Assembly: GCF_947500255.1 (NCBI RefSeq)
Contig: NZ_CANMRL010000005.1
Coordinates: 62,001 to 126,000 of the forward strand
Length of the DNA stretch: 64,000 nucleotides
From: an uncultured Psychroserpens sp.
Lineage (GTDB): Bacteria; Bacteroidota; Bacteroidia; Flavobacteriales; Flavobacteriaceae
Reading direction: 5' to 3'
Below, piece by piece: positions 60,531 to 64,000 of this stretch. Positions within the stretch are counted from its first letter, which is position 1. Each line of letters begins with the position of its first letter. The notes below the pieces were generated by a model, which did no database searches, had not been told where the DNA came from, and worked only from the letters and a program-made list of their open reading frames with translations. The position numbers were made by a program, and so were the translations under genes.

Positions 60531-60735
60531 AAAAGCATTATTACTTATCATGTCGATATCATTTTTAACGTCTTGTGTGGCTGTAAAAGAATATGAAAAA
60601 GTAAACCTTAATGACCCTGATATGGTTTTAGCCGACAGGAAATCAGATAGAAATATATTAACAGCTCATTCTTATAGAGAAGCAGCATCTGGTGCTAATG
60701 GAGGTAAAACCGGAGGCGGCTGTGGTTGCAACTAA
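60523..60735 (+). CDS. DUF4266 small lipoprotein with Gly-Cys tail
   Basis: A 70-residue protein with lipobox SFLTSCVAV and a mature part of about 50 residues: KEYEKVNLNDPDMVLADRK (a conserved acidic patch) then SYREAASGANGGKTGGGCGCN. The Gly-rich tail ends with two Cys and Asn. DUF4266 proteins occur with DUF3570 barrels and ApbE or thioredoxin in many Gram-negatives; role unknown. Its ATG is inside apbE (8-base overlap). Confidence 0.85.
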   Translation: MIKKALLLIMSISFLTSCVAVKEYEKVNLNDPDMVLADRKSDRNILTAHSYREAASGANGGKTGGGCGCN

Positions 60736-60756
60736 ATAATTTAATAAAACAGAAAT

Positions 60757-62073
60757 TTGAAAAAAGGAAGTTTGATTGTTCTTGCCATATGTTCATTTCA
60801 ATTTGTATTTGGGCAATCTCAAGATTCTACGCAAGTTTATAAAAAGAGAGTTTTGGAGACTACTGAAGTTGATTTTCTGTCGAGTTATTATACTCAAGAT
60901 GGAGATAATGCTGCTGTAAGTGGTGGAATTGGAACAGAAGAACTTACAGATGTTACAGCAACATTTATAGTGTCTATTCCATTAAATGACGATGATATAT
61001 TAACAATAGATGCAGGTGTTTCTGCTTATACGTCGGCATCTTCAAGTAATGTTGGTCCTTTTGATGGAGATGGTCCTGCTGATGCATTTGTAGCTAGCTC
61101 TGGAGCTTCTAAGGGAGATGTTTGGACTAATATAACAGGGTCTTATAGCCATAGCTCTGATGATAGAAACGACATATGGTCTGCTAAGCTTTCTATATCT
61201 ACAGAATATGATTATTTCTCAATTGGAGTTGGAGGGAGTTATACAAAACTGTTTAATGAAAAAAATACTGAAATTAGTATTAATGGAAATGTTTATATAG
61301 ATACTTGGAATGCTCTTTACCCAACAGAGTTAAGACCGTTTCAAGAAGGCGGAGAGGGTTTAAATAGTAGTTTATTTAACCAAAACACAATTACAGGAAA
61401 CCCTAATTATAACCCGAATTTTACAATTTTTGACAATGAAGGACGTAACTCTTATGCCTTAGGTTTTGGATTTTCCCAAATACTATCCAAAAACCTTCAA
61501 GGGTCAATTGCTCTTGATCTAGTTATGCAAGATGGATTACTGTCTACACCTTTTCAGAGGGTATATTTTAGTGATATAGAAGATTCGTTTATTGATAATT
61601 TTCATCTCGCAGATGATATAGAACGCCTACCAGATTCTAGATTTAAAATCGCGTTGGGAGGACGATTAAATTATTATATAGATGAAGCATTTGTGTTAAG
61701 GATGTTTTATCGCTATTACACAGATGATTGGGGAATAAAATCTCATACTGCTAGTGTTGAAATTCCTATAAAAGTAAGTGATAAGTTCACGCTGTATCCA
61801 TCATATCGCTTCTATAATCAAACTGCAGCAGATTATTTCAATGTTTATGAAGGGCATGTATCTACAGATGAGTTTTATACATCAGATTATGATTTGTCTA
61901 AGTATAATGCAAATCAATTTAGTTTTGGAGCTTCGTATACGGATATATTTACAAAATTCCATATATGGAAACTCGGATTAAAGAGTATCGATTTGAAATA
62001 CACCTATTATGATAGAAATAATAGCTTAAATTCAAGTATTATAACTACAGGGTTCAAGTTTGTTATAGACTAG
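60757..62073 (+). CDS. DUF3570 outer-membrane barrel
   Basis: A 438-residue protein with signal peptide (LIVLAICSFQFVFGQS) and many aromatic beta strands through the C-terminus (YYDRNNSLNSSIITTGFKFVID), typical of the DUF3570 outer-membrane family. Early mature region (FLSSYYTQDGDNAAVSGGIGTEELTDVTATFIVSIPLND) is characteristic. The start is a TTG at 60757, preceding the signal. Last gene of the cassette; its final four bases overlap the converging terC gene. Confidence 0.88.
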   Translation: MKKGSLIVLAICSFQFVFGQSQDSTQVYKKRVLETTEVDFLSSYYTQDGDNAAVSGGIGTEELTDVTATFIVSIPLNDDDILTIDAGVSAYTSASSSNVGPFDGDGPADAFVASSGASKGDVWTNITGSYSHSSDDRNDIWSAKLSISTEYDYFSIGVGGSYTKLFNEKNTEISINGNVYIDTWNALYPTELRPFQEGGEGLNSSLFNQNTITGNPNYNPNFTIFDNEGRNSYALGFGFSQILSKNLQGSIALDLVMQDGLLSTPFQRVYFSDIEDSFIDNFHLADDIERLPDSRFKIALGGRLNYYIDEAFVLRMFYRYYTDDWGIKSHTASVEIPIKVSDKFTLYPSYRFYNQTAADYFNVYEGHVSTDEFYTSDYDLSKYNANQFSFGASYTDIFTKFHIWKLGLKSIDLKYTYYDRNNSLNSSIITTGFKFVID

Positions 62074-62879
62074 TTCGCTTTCGTTTTCTTCTTTTGTGCT
62101 TTTTTATTGAGTCTGTAATTCAAGAACTCAACAAATAAAGAGAAAGCGATAGCAAAATAGAGATAGCCTTTAGGTATTGCGCCAACCTTATTTCCAAAGA
62201 ATTCGGTATTCGATAAGTGAGCAGCCTCGGTAATTAGCATAAAACCTATTAATATTAAAAAGGCCAATCCTAACATTTGGATACTCGGATTCGTGTCTAT
62301 AAAGCGACGAATAGGGTTAGCGAAAGCAATCATAATTACAATAGAGATCATTACAGCGATAATCATTAGCACTAAGGTGTAATTTTGATTTGGATGTAAC
62401 CCATTGGTCATTCCTACTGCTGTAAGAATAGAATCTATGGAAAAAATAAAATCAATAATGAGTATTTGTACCAATGCGTTAGATAAAGATTTAATTTTCT
62501 TTCCTTTTACCTGGTCTTCATCATGCTCTGGATCTGTTACTTTTTCTCTAATCTCAGAAGTGCTTTTATAAATCAAAAACAAGCCACCAATAAACAAAAT
62601 TAGTGCTTGCCAACTAATATGTAGCTGAAGCCAGTTGTTTTCAATAGTATAAAAAGGTTTAGATAAACCAACAAGAAAAGAGACAAAAAACAGAAGAATA
62701 ACACGTTGCACTAAGGCTAGGATTAACCCTATATTCGTGGCTTTGCTTCTCTGATTCTCTGGAAGCTTATTAGCTGCAATAGAAATAAATACAATATTAT
62801 CTATTCCTAAAATTATCTCTAAAAATGTCAAAGTTAACAATGCTATTATAGCATCACCAGTTAATAAAAATTCTAACAT
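62070..62879 (-). CDS. TerC family membrane protein
   Basis: A 269-residue integral membrane protein with about seven helices and the family motif EIILGIDNIVFISIAANKLP near the N-terminus and DFIFSIDSILTAVGM in the middle, with Asp residues in the helices thought to bind a metal ion. TerC-family proteins act as metal (Mn2+/Ca2+) exporters or tellurite-resistance factors. It starts one base after the lipoprotein gene stop, so the two form an operon. Charged C-terminus (NKKAQKKKTKAN). Confidence 0.9.
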   Translation of the reverse strand: MLEFLLTGDAIIALLTLTFLEIILGIDNIVFISIAANKLPENQRSKATNIGLILALVQRVILLFFVSFLVGLSKPFYTIENNWLQLHISWQALILFIGGLFLIYKSTSEIREKVTDPEHDEDQVKGKKIKSLSNALVQILIIDFIFSIDSILTAVGMTNGLHPNQNYTLVLMIIAVMISIVIMIAFANPIRRFIDTNPSIQMLGLAFLILIGFMLITEAAHLSNTEFFGNKVGAIPKGYLYFAIAFSLFVEFLNYRLNKKAQKKKTKAN

Positions 62880-62880
62880 G

Positions 62881-63267
62881 TTATTTTATCTTTTTTGCAA
62901 TGCCTTTTTCTACACGTTGCTTTTTAAAATCCTCTTTTACAGCTAATTTATATTCAAAAGTATAGGAATCTTCAGTTGTACTCAATATTTTAAAATGAAT
63001 GGCTTTCTGCTCTTCCTTATTTTTTGGGTGTAACTCTTTCTGAATAAATTCACAATCGTTAATCCATCGTATGGATGCAGAATCAATTTTATTGTCAAAA
63101 TAGTCGATGTTATAATCTTTAGTCCTAACAAATGTGCCAGTCTTTTCAACACCATCAATTGTGTAAGTGAATTCAAAGGTTCCAGTTTTGAAGTCGGTAC
63201 AATTGCGCTCTGCTTCATAGCAGTTTAGAAAAAATAATGGCAGAAGAAGTAGTAACCTGTGTCGCAT
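62881..63267 (-). CDS. Small lipoprotein in front of terC
   Basis: A 128-residue lipoprotein (HRLLLLLPLFFLNCYEAE, lipobox LNC) from ATG 63267; the ORF track adds 12 codons. The rest is beta-rich with RNCTDFKTGTFEFTYTIDGVEKTGTFVRT and a Lys-rich end. Homologues are sometimes called DNA topoisomerase IV by mistake; nothing here supports that. Probably transcribed with terC. Confidence 0.72.
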   Translation of the reverse strand: MRHRLLLLLPLFFLNCYEAERNCTDFKTGTFEFTYTIDGVEKTGTFVRTKDYNIDYFDNKIDSASIRWINDCEFIQKELHPKNKEEQKAIHFKILSTTEDSYTFEYKLAVKEDFKKQRVEKGIAKKIK

Positions 63268-63282
63268 AATTTGAGTTTTGTA

Positions 63283-63290
63283 CAAAATTA
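63283..63290 (-). promoter_or_regulatory. -7 promoter element of the lipoprotein-terC operon
   Basis: Minus strand TAATTTTG (TAnnTTTG), 15 bases before ATG 63267. Confidence 0.45.
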
Positions 63291-63355
63291 CAAAATGGAA
63301 CATGATTTATAAGAGATATTAGAATAATCAGGTATTAAAAAAATAGTTAGCAGAT

Positions 63356-63733
63356 TTAAGACTGCTCAAAATTCTTAAATGTACCATCCTTGTAAAATAT
63401 AACTATACGTTCTATTGATTTATCATCGGATTTAGAAATTTGAGGAATTTCTGGTATTGGATTTTTTTCAACTTCGGAAATTGGGAGAGTAGGTATTTTG
63501 CTTTTTTTAGATGGGAAATTTCCTTTGCCATTCATTAGCCAATATAATTCCACTTCAGGAAAGGAGGAGAGTACCTTTAAAACAAAATCTAAACTCGGTT
63601 TATTTCGACCAGATAATATATGAGAAATACTAGAGCGTTGGACGCCTATTTTTTCTGCAAAAGAAGATGCCGATTCTCCGTAAAAATCGATGACTTTTTG
63701 AAGTCGTTTTGTGAATTCTTCGTTGTTGATCAT
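63356..63733 (-). CDS. XRE-family helix-turn-helix regulator
   Basis: A 125-residue protein with an N-terminal HTH (SFAEKIGVQRSSISHILSGRNKPSLDFVLKVLSSF) and a C-terminal Pro/Ile-rich linker with IERIVIFYKDGTFKNFEQ. The HTH recognition helix is SSISHILS. Probably a repressor or activator acting on its own promoter: a -7 element (63766-63773) and three palindromic candidates lie upstream. Target genes beyond the window edge are unknown. Confidence 0.85.
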   Translation of the reverse strand: MINNEEFTKRLQKVIDFYGESASSFAEKIGVQRSSISHILSGRNKPSLDFVLKVLSSFPEVELYWLMNGKGNFPSKKSKIPTLPISEVEKNPIPEIPQISKSDDKSIERIVIFYKDGTFKNFEQS

Positions 63734-64000
63734 TGTAAACCTTGAAGTTTAATTATGTAACGTTACAAATGTAAATAAAATTGTAAACTCTAAAGACAAA
63801 GAACTAATAATAATATACTATATATAAAACTAAAACTTTATTTAAATTTATTTAATAGCCTGAATATTAAATAGTTAATATTGATAAATATTCTTTATTG
63901 CATTTTCTTCAATTAACATTTAGACATAAGAGGCAAATTGTATACAAATATCAACAAATGAAATTGTAATTGGAGATTTTACATGTTTACAATTGTAAAT
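63733..64000. promoter_or_regulatory. Candidate operator region of the XRE gene
   Basis: This 268-base region has no gene. TTGTAAAC occurs at 63733-63740, touching the start codon, and at 63781-63788; GTTTACAATTGTAAAT at 63985-64000 holds two copies head to head, its core TTTACAATTGTAAA (63986-63999) being a perfect palindrome. TGTAACGTTACA at 63756-63767 is another perfect palindrome overlapping the -7 element TACATTTG (63766-63773, minus strand). The rest is AT-rich with no other signal that I can support. Confidence 0.5.

Noticed and set aside
59544-62073. A flavinylation target inside the ApbE cassette
   Set aside because: I looked for a Ser/Thr-containing motif of the DxxTGAT type in DUF4266, DUF3570 and the thioredoxin and found none that is convincing.
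62881-63303. Name 'DNA topoisomerase IV' sometimes given to this lipoprotein type
   Set aside because: The 128-residue lipoprotein has no topoisomerase domain; the true subunits are at 52709 and 56292.
1-64000. CRISPR arrays, tRNA or rRNA genes, insertion sequences, prophage or integron parts
   Set aside because: I saw no regular spaced direct repeats, no cloverleaf candidates with TTCRA loop and matching stems, and no transposase, integrase or phage gene.

Overview
This is a low-GC, densely coded chromosomal window from a member of the phylum Bacteroidota, very probably the family Flavobacteriaceae. The evidence is the gene set (DUF4834, DUF6787, DUF6146, DUF5916, DUF3667 and TIGR02757 families, BatA-like VWA protein, carboxypeptidase-like plus TonB receptor architecture, ParE/ParC pair), the rarity of Shine-Dalgarno sequences, and more than twenty copies of the Bacteroidota -7 element TAnnTTTG just upstream of start codons. 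I see no rRNA, tRNA, CRISPR array, insertion sequence, phage or integrative element. About 65 protein genes are called, including two microproteins missing from the ORF track. No gene-free stretch exceeds 300 bases.

Layout. 0-7 kb: the start of a YbaB/EbfC gene, oligopeptidase B, then a cysteine-synthase-like PLP enzyme and a serine-palmitoyltransferase-like alpha-oxoamine synthase with a convergent GNAT acyltransferase; together these look like a sulfonolipid (capnine-type) lipid module. 7-12.7 kb: an envelope-glycan operon (DUF4834, YfhO, GT4, flippase). 12.7-16 kb: two secreted tyrosine/glycine repeat paralogues, each behind a sigma-54-type -24/-12 promoter, flanking an Asp/Asn beta-hydroxylase gene. 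16-26 kb: DUF3667, UvrA, a sigma factor with a 47-residue microprotein, two unknowns, Nth and Bcp transcribed from overlapping promoters, a conserved unknown family and an MBL hydrolase. 26-31 kb: a five-gene minus-strand operon (BatA-like protein, degenerate dihydroorotase, DUF4870-like protein, esterase, GNAT).

31-41 kb: DUF4440-like protein, GT2, M61 peptidase, TIGR02757, LolD-type ATPase, DUF5916 outer-membrane protein, FolE. 41-45.3 kb: a TonB-receptor operon with a His-rich small exported protein and a lipoprotein, probably for metal or metal-chelate uptake. 45.5-50 kb: DUF937, serA-serC, LuxC-type acyl-CoA reductase, dicluster ferredoxin. 51-59 kb: YchF, an SRPBCC protein, and the topoisomerase IV operon parE-(aspartic protease)-(membrane protein)-parC. 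59-62 kb: a thioredoxin-ApbE-DUF4266-DUF3570 cassette predicted to act in extracytoplasmic flavin/thiol chemistry. 62-64 kb: TerC, a lipoprotein and an XRE regulator with palindromic candidate operators.

How the parts may connect (inference): serA and serC make O-phosphoserine, the substrate of characterised CapA cysteate synthases, so the 2.4-6 kb lipid module could draw on the 46-48 kb serine genes. Nth and Bcp both deal with oxidative damage and share one 31-bp intergenic promoter region. The most unusual observations are the sulfonolipid-like module, the C-terminal QITLF clamp-type peptide on ParC, the sigma-54 pair of repeat proteins, the ApbE/DUF4266/DUF3570 cassette and the degenerate dihydroorotase.
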